Below, piece by piece: positions 5,218-12,668 of a DNA stretch of 13,771 bases. This DNA comes from Bacteroidales bacterium. Its GTDB lineage: Bacteria > Bacteroidota > Bacteroidia > Bacteroidales > Muribaculaceae. How positions within the stretch are numbered: the first letter of the stretch is position 1; each line of letters begins with the position of its first letter. The position numbers and the translations under genes were made by a program. Location of the stretch: positions 1 to 13,771 of the forward strand of contig CAADVV010000168.1 of assembly GCA_900752535.1 (NCBI GenBank), given 5' to 3'. The notes under the pieces are model-generated. The model was not told where the DNA came from. It searched no databases and saw only the letters and a list, made by a program, of their open reading frames with translations.

Positions 5218-6810
5218 ATGAAAAAGTTGTTGATAAGTATCGCGTGTGCCGTCCTCTGTATCGGCAGTATCCATGCCCAAGATAAAGGGGGCATATTGAG
5301 TCTTAAGGAGAGACAAATCGCCGCTATCAGCGGCAGTGCGGCAAAGGGAGACAAGACAGGGCTGGCTACGGCCCTGACTGCCGGATTGGATGCCGGGCTC
5401 TCCGTAAATGAAATCAAGGAGGTACTCGTGCAGCTTTATGCCTATTGCGGTTTTCCTCGCAGCATGGGCGCACTGAACACGTTTATGGGCGTTCTGCAAG
5501 AGCGCGAAGCACAGGGCATCCATGACGCCGAAGGAGCATTGCCGACCTCGCAGGAGGCAGGCAGAGGTGTCGAATACGGGGCGGCCAACCAGCGCAAACT
5601 GTTCGGGCGTGACGCGCAGGGTGCAGTCCTCTCGTTCGCCCCAGCTCTCGACCAATACCTCAAAGCGCATCTTTTCGGGGACATATTCGGGCGGGACAAT
5701 CTCGACTGGAAAACAAGGGAACTTGCCACCATTGCCATGCTCGCCGCAATGGAGGGCGTGGAAAACGAACTGAAAGTCCATATCGCCCACGGGAAATACA
5801 ACGGGCTGACAGACCCGCAGGTCGAGGAGATCGTTACGCTCGTCCGTGCTTCCGAATGGAAACCGGAACCGGACAAGGCTTTTGCCGTTGATGATAAGGT
5901 AACGGTCAGAAAGGTATTCTACAAGAACCGTTATGACATCAGGCTGACTGCCGACCTCTATATGCCGGCAGATACGGACATGAACGGGAAGTACCCTGCG
6001 CTTATCATCGGGCATCCGTTCGGGGCAGTCAAGGAACAATGTGCGGGACTGTACGCGCAGGAAATGGCTAAACGGGGCTTCGTGGCATTGGCTTTCGATG
6101 CTTCCTATCAGGGAGAAAGCGGAGGAACGCCCCGTCATACGGTATCGCCCGATGCCTTAGTGGAAGATTTCAGCGCCTCTGTGGACTGGCTCGGCATGCA
6201 ACCGTTTGTCGACAGGGAACGTATCGGTGTTATCGGGATTTGCGGAAGCGGCGGTTTCTCGGTATGTGCCGCATCCATCGATCCCCGTATCCGCGCGTTG
6301 GCTACGATAAGCATGTACGATATGGGGCGTGCCACCCGTAACGGGTTAGGCGACTCGATGACGGACGAACAAAGACGTAAACTGTTGGAGGATGTGGCTG
6401 AACAGCGTTGGAAAGAAGCCGAAGGCGCAGATCCGCTTATCCGCTTCGGGACTCCTGAAAAGTTACCTGAAAACGCGTCATCCGTGCAAAAGGAGTTCTT
6501 CGGCTACTACCGCAATAAGGAACGTGGTTATCATCCCCGTTACCTCGGCACACGCTACACCAGCCAGGCGGCACTGGCGAATTTCTATCCGTTTGCCCAG
6601 ATCAAGGAGATTTCACCCCGGCCTGTCTTGTTCGTCGCCGGTGAGAATGCCCACTCGCGCTATTTCAGCGAAGATGCATACATACAGGCTGAAGAACCGA
6701 AAGAACTGTATATCGTGCCCGATGCCAACCATGTGGATTTATATGACCGGACGGATAAAATTCCTTTTGATAAACTGACCGATTTCTTTACGGTACATCT
6801 GAACCGATGA
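5218..6810 (+). CDS. Exported carboxymuconolactone decarboxylase / alpha-beta hydrolase fusion
   Basis: 530 residues. Residues 1-20 form a Sec signal peptide (MKKLLISIACAVL, cleavage after IHA). Residues ~30-100 and ~140-210 are two carboxymuconolactone-decarboxylase/AhpD-like repeats (EIKEVLVQLYAYCGFPRSMG; DWKTRELATIAMLAAMEGVE then VHIAHGKYNGLT). The second has His where peroxidase-type AhpD has a CxxC motif, so it is closer to the decarboxylase (PcaC) branch. Residues ~230-530 are an alpha/beta hydrolase with LIIGHPFGA, nucleophile elbow GICGSGG (340-346, Cys342 or the following Ser) and a C-terminal His505 in DANHVDLYD. Dienelactone-hydrolase-like enzymes and PcaC-type decarboxylases act in aromatic-ring degradation elsewhere, but the substrate here is unknown. 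ATG 5218 is chosen over ATG 5161 because the promoter lies between them. The stop codon overlaps the next operator block. Soluble periplasmic location is inferred. Confidence 0.88.
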   Translation: MKKLLISIACAVLCIGSIHAQDKGGILSLKERQIAAISGSAAKGDKTGLATALTAGLDAGLSVNEIKEVLVQLYAYCGFPRSMGALNTFMGVLQEREAQGIHDAEGALPTSQEAGRGVEYGAANQRKLFGRDAQGAVLSFAPALDQYLKAHLFGDIFGRDNLDWKTRELATIAMLAAMEGVENELKVHIAHGKYNGLTDPQVEEIVTLVRASEWKPEPDKAFAVDDKVTVRKVFYKNRYDIRLTADLYMPADTDMNGKYPALIIGHPFGAVKEQCAGLYAQEMAKRGFVALAFDASYQGESGGTPRHTVSPDALVEDFSASVDWLGMQPFVDRERIGVIGICGSGGFSVCAASIDPRIRALATISMYDMGRATRNGLGDSMTDEQRRKLLEDVAEQRWKEAEGADPLIRFGTPEKLPENASSVQKEFFGYYRNKERGYHPRYLGTRYTSQAALANFYPFAQIKEISPRPVLFVAGENAHSRYFSEDAYIQAEEPKELYIVPDANHVDLYDRTDKIPFDKLTDFFTVHLNR

Positions 6811-6870
6811 AATTGATAATTCTATCCGTGAAATTGATACATGCTGGGTGAAAGCTCTCTTGTATTTTTG
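6809..6870 (+). promoter_or_regulatory. Second AraC-type operator and -7 box, before the aldo/keto reductase gene
   Basis: AAATTG at 6810-6815 and 6831-6836 repeats the 21-bp spacing of the first operator, and TATTTTTG at 6863-6870 is a TAnnTTTG box. Every element is shifted by exactly 1680 bp from its counterpart at 5129-5190, while the sequence between operator and -7 box is not conserved, so the spacing and not just recent duplication appears preserved. The block starts inside the stop codon of the preceding gene. Again there is no -33 TTTG. Confidence 0.7.
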
Positions 6871-6901
6871 CAATCAGAAAGATAATCAAACAGATAACGA
6901 C

Positions 6902-8089
6902 ATGAAAAAAGAACAGATTCAAGAGAACGGCATCAGCCGTCGCGGGTTCCTGAAACGGACCGCATTGGCAGGCGCGGCCATCTGCATCGCGCCGACATTG
7001 GAGAAAGTAACGGCCGCGGAAAAAGCCATTACAGGTAAATCGTCAGTATCGGCAGCAACCATTCCGGCAGGAATGGCAGCAGTCCGCGCACAGCGTACCT
7101 TGGGCAGCGGCAAGGCGGCCTTTACCGTTTCGGCGATGGGCTTCGGCTGCATGGGGCTGAACCATCACCGCAGCCAGTCTCCCGATGAAAAGACCTGCAT
7201 CCGGTTGATTCACGAAGCGATAGAACGGGGTGTAACCTTATTCGATACGGCTGAAAGCTATGGCTACCACAAGAATGAAAAACTGGTAGGCGAAGCCCTG
7301 AAAGGCTATACCGACCGCGTGTTCGTCACTTCCAAATTCGGGCACAAGTTCGTGAACGGCGTGCAGGTGAAGACCGAAGAGGACAGCACCCCGGCAAACA
7401 TCCGGCGCGTATGCGAGAACTCCCTGCGCAATCTCGGCGTGGAGACGCTCGGCATGTTCTACCAGCACCGCGTCGACCCTGCGACGCCCATCGAGGTCGT
7501 GGCCGAAACATGTGGCGAGCTTATCCGGGAGGGAAAGATACTGCACTGGGGCATGTGCGAGGTCAATGCCGAAACCATCCGCCGGGCGCACAAGGTATGT
7601 CCGGTTACGGCCATACAGAGCGAGTATCACTTCATGCACCGCGCGGTGGAAGAAAACGGCGTGCTGGCGCTTTGCGAGGAACTGGGTATCGGTTTCGTGC
7701 CGTACAGCCCGCTGAACCGTGGTTTCCTCGGCGGCATGATAAACGAGTACACCCGGTTCGACACCACCAACGACAACCGCCAGACGCTTCCGCGTTTCCA
7801 GCCCGAGGCCATCCGTGCCAACACGCGTATCGTGGAGGTACTGAACGCTTTCGGACGGACGAGAGGCATTACCACGGCGCAGGTGGCATTGGCATGGCTG
7901 CTGAATAGGAGGCCTTTTATCGTGCCTATTCCCGGCACGACCAAGCTCTCGCACCTCGAAGAGAACCTGCGGGCCTGCGACATCGTGTTCACGTCGGAGG
8001 AAATGACCGGGCTGGAAAAGGCCGTGGCCGCAATTCCGGTCGTGGGAAGCCGCTATGACGCTTTACAGGAATCGAAAATCCAGAAATAG
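6902..8089 (+). CDS. Tat-exported aldo/keto reductase
   Basis: 395 residues. The N-terminus carries a textbook twin-arginine signal: SRRGFLKR (12-19) followed by a hydrophobic stretch (ALAGAAICIAPTL). The rest is an (alpha/beta)8-barrel aldo/keto reductase with the catalytic tetrad visible: Asp115 and Tyr120 in LFDTAESYG, Lys145 in FVTSKFG and His189 in MFYQHRVDP. GFVPYSPLNRGFLGG and FIVPIPGTTKLSHLEENL are the usual cofactor-side blocks of the family. It should reduce a carbonyl with NAD(P)H, or act in the reverse sense. Export of an NAD(P)H enzyme is odd: the Tat route would carry it folded, perhaps with cofactor bound. ATG 6902 is chosen because the -7 box at 6863 excludes the in-frame ATG at 6848. 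The next gene begins 9 bp after the stop. Confidence 0.92.
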   Translation: MKKEQIQENGISRRGFLKRTALAGAAICIAPTLEKVTAAEKAITGKSSVSAATIPAGMAAVRAQRTLGSGKAAFTVSAMGFGCMGLNHHRSQSPDEKTCIRLIHEAIERGVTLFDTAESYGYHKNEKLVGEALKGYTDRVFVTSKFGHKFVNGVQVKTEEDSTPANIRRVCENSLRNLGVETLGMFYQHRVDPATPIEVVAETCGELIREGKILHWGMCEVNAETIRRAHKVCPVTAIQSEYHFMHRAVEENGVLALCEELGIGFVPYSPLNRGFLGGMINEYTRFDTTNDNRQTLPRFQPEAIRANTRIVEVLNAFGRTRGITTAQVALAWLLNRRPFIVPIPGTTKLSHLEENLRACDIVFTSEEMTGLEKAVAAIPVVGSRYDALQESKIQK

Positions 8090-8098
8090 GAAGGGCGT

Positions 8099-9127
8099 AT
8101 GAGAAAGGTTGTATTTTATATGATGGCCGTCGCCTTGCTGTCAGGTTGCAACGCACGCAACGGGAATATCATGCAAATCGAGGAACAAGGCAGTTTCGCC
8201 GTGGGCGGTACGGTGCTCACCGATTCGCTGGGGCGCACCTATCACGGCGACCACGCCTACGTGTTCTATCAGAAACCCGTCGATGCCCGGAAATATCCGC
8301 TTGTCTTCGCCCACGGTGTGGGGCAGTTTTCCAAGACATGGGAAACCACGCCGGACGGCCGCGAGGGGTTTCAGAATATTTTCCTGCGTCGCGGTTTCCA
8401 GACTTATCTCGTCGACCAGCCCCGCCGGGGAAACGCGGGACGGAGCACGACACCCGCGACCGTTACCCCCGTCTTCGACGAGGAGACGTGGTTCAACCGT
8501 TTCCGCGTGGGTATCTGGCCCGATTATTTCGAGGGCGTGCAGTTCAGCCGCGACAAGGAGGCTCTGAACCAGTATTTCCGTCAGATGACGCCAACTCTCG
8601 GCCCTCCCGATCTGGATGTCTACGCCAAGGCGTATGCCGCGCTGTTCGACAGGATAGGCCCGGCTGTCTTCGTCACCCATTCGCAGGGCGGGGGGGTCGG
8701 ATGGCTCACGCTGCCGCAGACAAGAAACATCCGTGCCATCGTCGCCTACGAGCCGGGAACAAACGTGCCTTTTCCCGAAGGGCAGATGCCGGAGGAAGGG
8801 AAAATACTGACCCTGTCGAAGAAGACCGAAGGCGTGGAAGTGTCGATGGAAGAATTTCTGCAGTTCACGAAAATCCCTATCATCATCTACTATGGCGACA
8901 ATCTGCCGGAAACCGACGAACGGCCGGAACTGTACGAATGGACACGACGCCTGCATCTGATGCGCAAATGGGCTGCCTTGCTCAACGAACACGGCGGCGA
9001 TGTTACAGTAATCCATCTGCCCGAAATAGGTTTGCACGGAAACACGCACTTCCCCTTCTCCGATTTGAACAACGTGGAGGTGGCCGATCACCTGTCGAGG
9101 TGGCTGCATGAGAAAGGACTGGATTGA
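8099..9127 (+). CDS. Esterase-713-like alpha/beta hydrolase lipoprotein
   Basis: 342 residues with a lipoprotein signal (ALLSGC, lipidated Cys17). The body resembles Alcaligenes esterase 713: FAHGVGQFSKTWETTPDGRE (70-89), YLVDQPRRG, nucleophile Ser195 in VTHSQGG, Glu218 in AYEPG and His313 in GLHGNTHF. This is the unusual Ser-Glu-His triad order known from that enzyme (from recall of the family). It should hydrolyse an ester or amide at the membrane face of the periplasm or outer membrane; the natural substrate of the family is not known. An AGGAAGGG ribosome site lies just before the ATG. It is 9 bp from the reductase gene and 12 bp from the next, so co-transcribed. Its codons look more G/C-rich than those of the regulator region. 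Confidence 0.87.
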   Translation: MRKVVFYMMAVALLSGCNARNGNIMQIEEQGSFAVGGTVLTDSLGRTYHGDHAYVFYQKPVDARKYPLVFAHGVGQFSKTWETTPDGREGFQNIFLRRGFQTYLVDQPRRGNAGRSTTPATVTPVFDEETWFNRFRVGIWPDYFEGVQFSRDKEALNQYFRQMTPTLGPPDLDVYAKAYAALFDRIGPAVFVTHSQGGGVGWLTLPQTRNIRAIVAYEPGTNVPFPEGQMPEEGKILTLSKKTEGVEVSMEEFLQFTKIPIIIYYGDNLPETDERPELYEWTRRLHLMRKWAALLNEHGGDVTVIHLPEIGLHGNTHFPFSDLNNVEVADHLSRWLHEKGLD

Positions 9128-9139
9128 AAAGGCGGAGTC

Positions 9140-10117
9140 ATGGACAGAAGGAGTTTTCTGAAAACGGCGGGAATAGCCGGAGGAACGGTCCTCGTCTCAC
9201 GGTTTTTACCGGGGGCGGTTGCACGCGCGGGAAATGTCGCGGAATCACGGCAAACAGACCCCCTGCTCAAAGGTGTGTGCGACCTGCACATCCATGCTGC
9301 TCCCGATGTAAAAGGACGGACTGTTAACGAACTGGAACTTTCACGTAGGGCGAAAGCTGCCGGGTATAAGGCAGTGCTATTCAAGTCGAACGTGTGGTCG
9401 TGTCATGACCGGGCCTATCTGGTACGTGAAGCTTTGCCGGACTTTGAGTGTTTCGGTTCACTCGTGATGAACCTCGCTTTCGGCGACAAGGTAAACGTCT
9501 ACGCGGTAGAGCAGGTTTTGAAAACCAGTGGAAACCTTTGCCGTTGTATTTGGATGCCGACACAGAATGCGGCCTACCCGCCTACCGTGGAGGCTAATCA
9601 CCCGGGGCGTACCATTCCCGTCATTGATGACAGCGGCCGGGTGCTTCCCGAGGTGGTACGTGTCATGGAACTCTGTGCCGAAGCAGGCATTATTTTCGCT
9701 ACCGGGCACTCTTCTCCTGAAGAATGCCTTGTGATGGCACGGAAAGCAAAAGAGGTCGGTGTGGAAAAGTTTGTTATCACGCACGCCAATTCGCGCATCT
9801 GGAAGCTGACGCACGACCAGATACTGCAAGCAGTGGACTTGGGGGCGTGGATTGAGCATTGCTACTTGCCTCGCCTGTGGGGGCCGGGTAGCGGTCTGCC
9901 GAATATGCCGCGCCAGTCCGCTGAAGAGTTTGCCGAATACGTGCGGTTAGTGCCGGAACGAAGTTTTGTCAGTACCGACTTGGGCGCGGAAGGGATGCCG
10001 GAACCTGTCGAGGGAATGAAAAGGTGTATCGAGGAAATGGTGGCCCACGGCATTCCGCAACGAGTCATCGACTTGCAGGTGCGGAAAAATCCGGCATGGC
10101 TTGTCGGTTTGGGATAA
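9140..10117 (+). CDS. Tat-exported DUF6282-type metal-dependent hydrolase
   Basis: 325 residues. DRRSFLKTAGIAGG at the very N-terminus is a twin-arginine signal followed by a hydrophobic run to ARA (residue 30). The mature part has the layout of an amidohydrolase-like TIM barrel: DLHIHAAPD (Asp48, His50, His52), Lys82 in LFKSN, His190 in FATGHSSPEE, His215 in VITHAN and Asp280 in STDLG. These are the expected metal ligands in order. I place it in the DUF6282 amidohydrolase-like group by its overall pattern; the reaction is unknown, perhaps hydrolysis of a lactone or amide. It starts 12 bp after the esterase gene with GGCGGAG as ribosome site. It is the second gene of the cluster that needs the Tat translocase encoded downstream. 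Confidence 0.82.
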   Translation: MDRRSFLKTAGIAGGTVLVSRFLPGAVARAGNVAESRQTDPLLKGVCDLHIHAAPDVKGRTVNELELSRRAKAAGYKAVLFKSNVWSCHDRAYLVREALPDFECFGSLVMNLAFGDKVNVYAVEQVLKTSGNLCRCIWMPTQNAAYPPTVEANHPGRTIPVIDDSGRVLPEVVRVMELCAEAGIIFATGHSSPEECLVMARKAKEVGVEKFVITHANSRIWKLTHDQILQAVDLGAWIEHCYLPRLWGPGSGLPNMPRQSAEEFAEYVRLVPERSFVSTDLGAEGMPEPVEGMKRCIEEMVAHGIPQRVIDLQVRKNPAWLVGLG

Positions 10118-10164
10118 CGGCGGACGATTTGAGACACCGGCTTGTAATCATAAAAAAGAGAACT

Positions 10165-10743
10165 ATGAGTATCAAGAATCTGTTTGCAGCATTGCTTTGC
10201 ACGTGGGTAACGTGCGGATGCGGAGCGGCAGGACCAACAAATCCTGCCAAGGAGACAGCGACAGGGAAAGCCCTGGTTGTCTATTTCTCGTGGAGCGGAA
10301 ACACCCGCGTCGTGGCGAACACCATTCAAGACCTGACAGGTTACGACATGGTGGAAATAGAAGTTGAAGAACCATATTCTTCCGTATATAATGAAGTAAC
10401 GGCACGTGCCCGGCAGGAACTGGACAACGATATTCGTCCGGCACTGGTCACACGGGTGGAAAATATGGATGAATACGATACGCTGATTGTCGGAACTCCG
10501 ATCTGGAGCGGCCGGCTCGCTCCACCCGTAAAAAGTTTTTTGGCCATGTACGACCTCGCAGGAAAAAAGATTGCCCCGTTCTGTACACATGGAGGTAGCG
10601 GTACGGCACGAAGTGTAAACAATATCCGTTCGGTCTGCCCTGATTCTGAAATCCTGCAGTCATTGGCGGTATTGGGCAGCCGGAAGGCAAATTCACGCAG
10701 TGAAGTGGAACGGTGGCTGAAAACCATCGGCTTAATCGAATAA
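10165..10743 (+). CDS. Exported flavodoxin, probable lipoprotein
   Basis: 192 residues. The N-terminus (MSIKNLFAALLCTWVTCGCG) is a signal peptide ending in a Cys pair, so Cys19 or Cys17 may be lipidated, though the lipobox is not canonical. The mature domain is a flavodoxin of the Flavodoxin_4 type: FMN phosphate loop SWSGNT (42-47), VGTPIWSGRLAPPVKSFL and FCTHGGSG. It would carry electrons with bound FMN. Flavodoxins are normally cytoplasmic, so an exported one is unusual; it could serve the exported reductase or a partner outside the window. ATG 10165 is chosen because it begins the signal peptide; the frame is open back to 10024 inside the previous gene, which is not credible. It is 47 bp from the DUF6282 gene and 18 bp from tatA. 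Confidence 0.87.
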   Translation: MSIKNLFAALLCTWVTCGCGAAGPTNPAKETATGKALVVYFSWSGNTRVVANTIQDLTGYDMVEIEVEEPYSSVYNEVTARARQELDNDIRPALVTRVENMDEYDTLIVGTPIWSGRLAPPVKSFLAMYDLAGKKIAPFCTHGGSGTARSVNNIRSVCPDSEILQSLAVLGSRKANSRSEVERWLKTIGLIE

Positions 10744-10761
10744 CCTTTAACAATTTTCATT

Positions 10762-10959
10762 ATGATACCATTATTTATCGGAGGCATCGGTATGCAGGAA
10801 GTGCTGCTGATTGCATTAGTCGTCCTGCTGTTCTTCGGAGGACGCAAAATTCCCGAACTGATGAAAGGCATCGGCAAAGGTGTCCGTTCATTCAAGGAAG
10901 GTATGAACGGCATGGAGAAAGAAATCAGTCCCGAAAATACCGACAAGAAAGAGGAGTGA
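10762..10959 (+). CDS. tatA: Sec-independent translocase subunit TatA
   Basis: 65 residues. It has a single N-terminal membrane helix (MQEVLLIALVVLLFF), the hinge FGGRKIPELMKGIGKG typical of TatA/TatE, an amphipathic helix and an acidic-basic tail. TatA oligomers form the pore or membrane-weakening patch through which folded twin-arginine proteins pass. No separate TatB is found, as in minimal TatA-TatC systems where TatA does both jobs. The gene ends one base before tatC, so the two are translated together. The second ATG (10792) would remove only the short leader MIPLFIGGIG; the longer form is kept because of position relative to the flavodoxin gene. Confidence 0.95.
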   Translation: MIPLFIGGIGMQEVLLIALVVLLFFGGRKIPELMKGIGKGVRSFKEGMNGMEKEISPENTDKKEE

Positions 10960-10960
10960 C

Positions 10961-11764
10961 ATGGCAAAGGAAGACAAAACGGACGGCTTGAGCTTTTGGG
11001 AGCACTTGGACGTGCTGCGGACGGCGATTGTTAAAATCGTCGCCGTGGCCGTCGTGTTCGGTATCGCCGCCTTTTGTTTTAAGGAAGAACTTTTTGCCGT
11101 TATCCTTGCCCCGAAAAACGACGGCTTCATCACGTACCGTCTTTTCAACCGGATTGCAGCATGGGCCGGCGGCGAGACCGGGAGTTTTGCCGTGCAGCTC
11201 ATCAACACGGGACTGGCCGGGCAGTTCGTCATCCACATGAAGACGGCATTATGCGCGGGTGTCCTGTGCGCGTCGCCCTATATCCTTTACCAGTTGTTCC
11301 GGTTCGTGTCGCCTGCCCTGTATGCCTGCGAGCGGAAATATGCCGTGCGGATAGTCGGAGGCGGCTATGCAATGTTCCTGATGGGTGTGGCGGTCAGCTA
11401 CTTTCTTATTTTCCCGCTGACATTCCGTTTCCTTGGAACCTATCAGGTCAGCGGTGAAGTGGAGAACATGATCGTCTTGCAATCCTACATTTCGACCCTC
11501 GTGCTGATGTGCCTGACAATGGGTATCGTGTTCGAGATTCCGATTTTATCATGGCTGTTTGCCAAATTGGGGTTTCTCACCGCCGATTTCATGCGACGTT
11601 ACCGGAAGCACGCTATAGTGATTATCCTTATCGTTGCGGCCGTCATCACGCCGACTTCGGACGTGTTCACGTTGTCATTGGTCACATTGCCGATGTGGGT
11701 TTTATATGAAGCGAGCATTTTGGTCGTAAATAGAGCTGCAAGTAAAAAGGCAGTAGACAGATAA
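10961..11764 (+). CDS. tatC: Twin-arginine translocase receptor TatC
   Basis: 267 residues, normal length, with about six hydrophobic segments. Landmarks include the cytoplasmic N-terminal SFWEHLDVLR, the first periplasmic loop, the SPALYACERKYA region, and PTSDVFTLSLVTLPMWVLYE near the end. These correspond to the conserved TatC blocks, including the Pro and Glu of the last membrane segments. TatC recognises the twin-arginine signal and organises TatA. Being the last gene of a cluster with two Tat-signal enzymes, it probably forms a dedicated export route for them, as TatAd/TatCd do for PhoD in Bacillus subtilis. The start overlaps nothing and lies one base after the tatA stop; GAGGAG just upstream can act as ribosome site. 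Confidence 0.96.
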   Translation: MAKEDKTDGLSFWEHLDVLRTAIVKIVAVAVVFGIAAFCFKEELFAVILAPKNDGFITYRLFNRIAAWAGGETGSFAVQLINTGLAGQFVIHMKTALCAGVLCASPYILYQLFRFVSPALYACERKYAVRIVGGGYAMFLMGVAVSYFLIFPLTFRFLGTYQVSGEVENMIVLQSYISTLVLMCLTMGIVFEIPILSWLFAKLGFLTADFMRRYRKHAIVIILIVAAVITPTSDVFTLSLVTLPMWVLYEASILVVNRAASKKAVDR

Positions 11765-11860
11765 AGAAACGACATCTTGAAGTGAAAAACAATCTGCCGG
11801 CCAAAAGATAAAACAAACCTTTTTACAATAAGAGGTAAGGTACTGTAACACGTAGGTAAT

Positions 11861-11887
11861 CCGTTTTATAAACGGCAGGTTTTTATT
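11861..11887 (+). terminator. Short hairpin with T run after tatC
   Basis: CCGTTT (11861-11866) pairs with AAACGG (11870-11875) around a 3-nt loop, followed by CAGG and TTTTTATT (11880-11887). It lies about 97 bp after the tatC stop. The stem is short, so it may be a weak terminator backed up by the hairpin at 11909-11948. Confidence 0.5.
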
Positions 11888-11908
11888 CGTTTCTGCATTA
11901 TACATAGA

Positions 11909-11948
11909 AAAGCCGTACCCTGCTCGTTTTCCGACAAGGCACGGCTTT
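11909..11948 (-). terminator. Bidirectional terminator between tatC and the small-gene operon
   Basis: AAAGCCGT (11909-11916) pairs with ACGGCTTT (11941-11948), and inner pairs (CC-GG, TG-CA) extend the stem with two mismatches. Read on the minus strand it begins 20 bp after the last small gene's stop and is followed by TTTTCTAT, a usable U-rich tail. On the plus strand it also carries a T-containing end. Confidence 0.72.
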
Positions 11949-11967
11949 CATCACCCAAAAAGAGGAA

Positions 11968-12345
11968 TCAGACAGTGACAACAGTTACATATAAATTCTG
12001 TTGCTCCTGTTCGCAGAATTTATCGTACTCGGCTTTGTCCGTACCGCTTTCGATAGCTCGGTCGATGACACCGCCCAGTTCGTCGAAACAAACCTCGTTG
12101 TTCACACATTCCACGTCCATTCCCTTCACAAGATAAACCTCGTAATAATCCGAGCCATTGAGCACGACGATGACATATCCCGCGTGCAGTCGTCCGTTTA
12201 CCTTGATGCGGAGTGCCGGCAAATCCCTGTATAGAGTGGCGGCAAATTCTTCGATACTCCATGACATGAGGACAGTCATGGGAGTTAATGTTACTAACTG
12301 TTCCTTAATAATCTGTGCGATCTGCATTACATATTCTTTTTCCAT
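11968..12345 (-). CDS. Small unknown acidic protein, last gene of the minus-strand run
   Basis: 125 residues, MEKEYVMQIAQIIKEQL at the N-terminus, no membrane segment or signal. The middle (LRIKVNGRLHAGYVIVVLNG, YYEVYLVKGMDVE) looks like alternating beta strands followed by an acidic helix (DELGGVIDRAIESGTDKAEYD). I do not recognise the family. Proteins of this size and composition are usual in the accessory strip of Bacteroides conjugative transposons, and nothing here suggests enzyme motifs. Start ATG 12343-12345; a later ATG (MQIAQ) is possible. No Shine-Dalgarno is seen; upstream is A/T-rich. It ends just before a terminator. Confidence 0.75.
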   Translation of the reverse strand: MEKEYVMQIAQIIKEQLVTLTPMTVLMSWSIEEFAATLYRDLPALRIKVNGRLHAGYVIVVLNGSDYYEVYLVKGMDVECVNNEVCFDELGGVIDRAIESGTDKAEYDKFCEQEQQNLYVTVVTV

Positions 12346-12385
12346 AACTCTAAGTTTGTAAGTTTATAAATTATTATTCCATGAT

Positions 12386-12658
12386 TCACTCGAACCAGTC
12401 CGAGTTATCCTTTTTGAGTTCGGCTACCAGCTCGTTTTCGGGCAGTTGAAGGGTTCTCTCATCGGTAAAGAAGAAAACTTCGTCATAAATGCTTTCGGCT
12501 TCTTTACTGGCAAAACCTTCGTTCTCGTCGTTGCAACTGCCGGGCTGCAAGGCATCCAGCAGTGTGGTCGGGGCAATCAGCAGTTCTTCGCCATCGTTGG
12601 CTTCCACAATACGGCATACATAGCTCTTGCCGCCAAATTGAATTTCATTTGTTTTCAT
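12386..12658 (-). CDS. Small unknown acidic protein
   Basis: 90 residues, starting MKTNEIQFGGKSYVCRIVEA and rich in Asp/Glu (NDENEGFASKEAESIYDE, ELKKDNSDWFE). Predicted as a small soluble protein with N-terminal beta strands; the family is not recognised. It has an unusually strong ribosome site for this kind of genome: AAGGAGGATAAT directly before the ATG, a full Shine-Dalgarno at standard spacing. It lies 10 bp after the preceding gene's stop, so it is probably translated from the same message. The strongly acidic composition would suit a DNA-mimic or regulator-binding role, but nothing specific supports that. Confidence 0.78.
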   Translation of the reverse strand: MKTNEIQFGGKSYVCRIVEANDGEELLIAPTTLLDALQPGSCNDENEGFASKEAESIYDEVFFFTDERTLQLPENELVAELKKDNSDWFE

Positions 12659-12668
12659 ATTATCCTCC

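Noticed and set aside
6848..6901. Upstream ATG-like start at 6848 for the aldo/keto reductase
   Set aside because: It lies before the -7 box at 6863, and the added residues would bury the Tat signal.
7238..7954. Minus-strand open frame of 238 codons inside the aldo/keto reductase gene
   Set aside because: Shadow of a G/C-rich gene; the plus strand has a full catalytic tetrad.
8141..9109. Two long open frames (both strands) overlapping the esterase-like gene
   Set aside because: Compositional shadows caused by high G+C codon positions; only the frame from 8099 has a lipobox and catalytic motifs.
12261..12282. Inverted repeat CCATGAC / GTCATGG
   Set aside because: It lies within the coding part of a small gene, with no T run; most likely chance.
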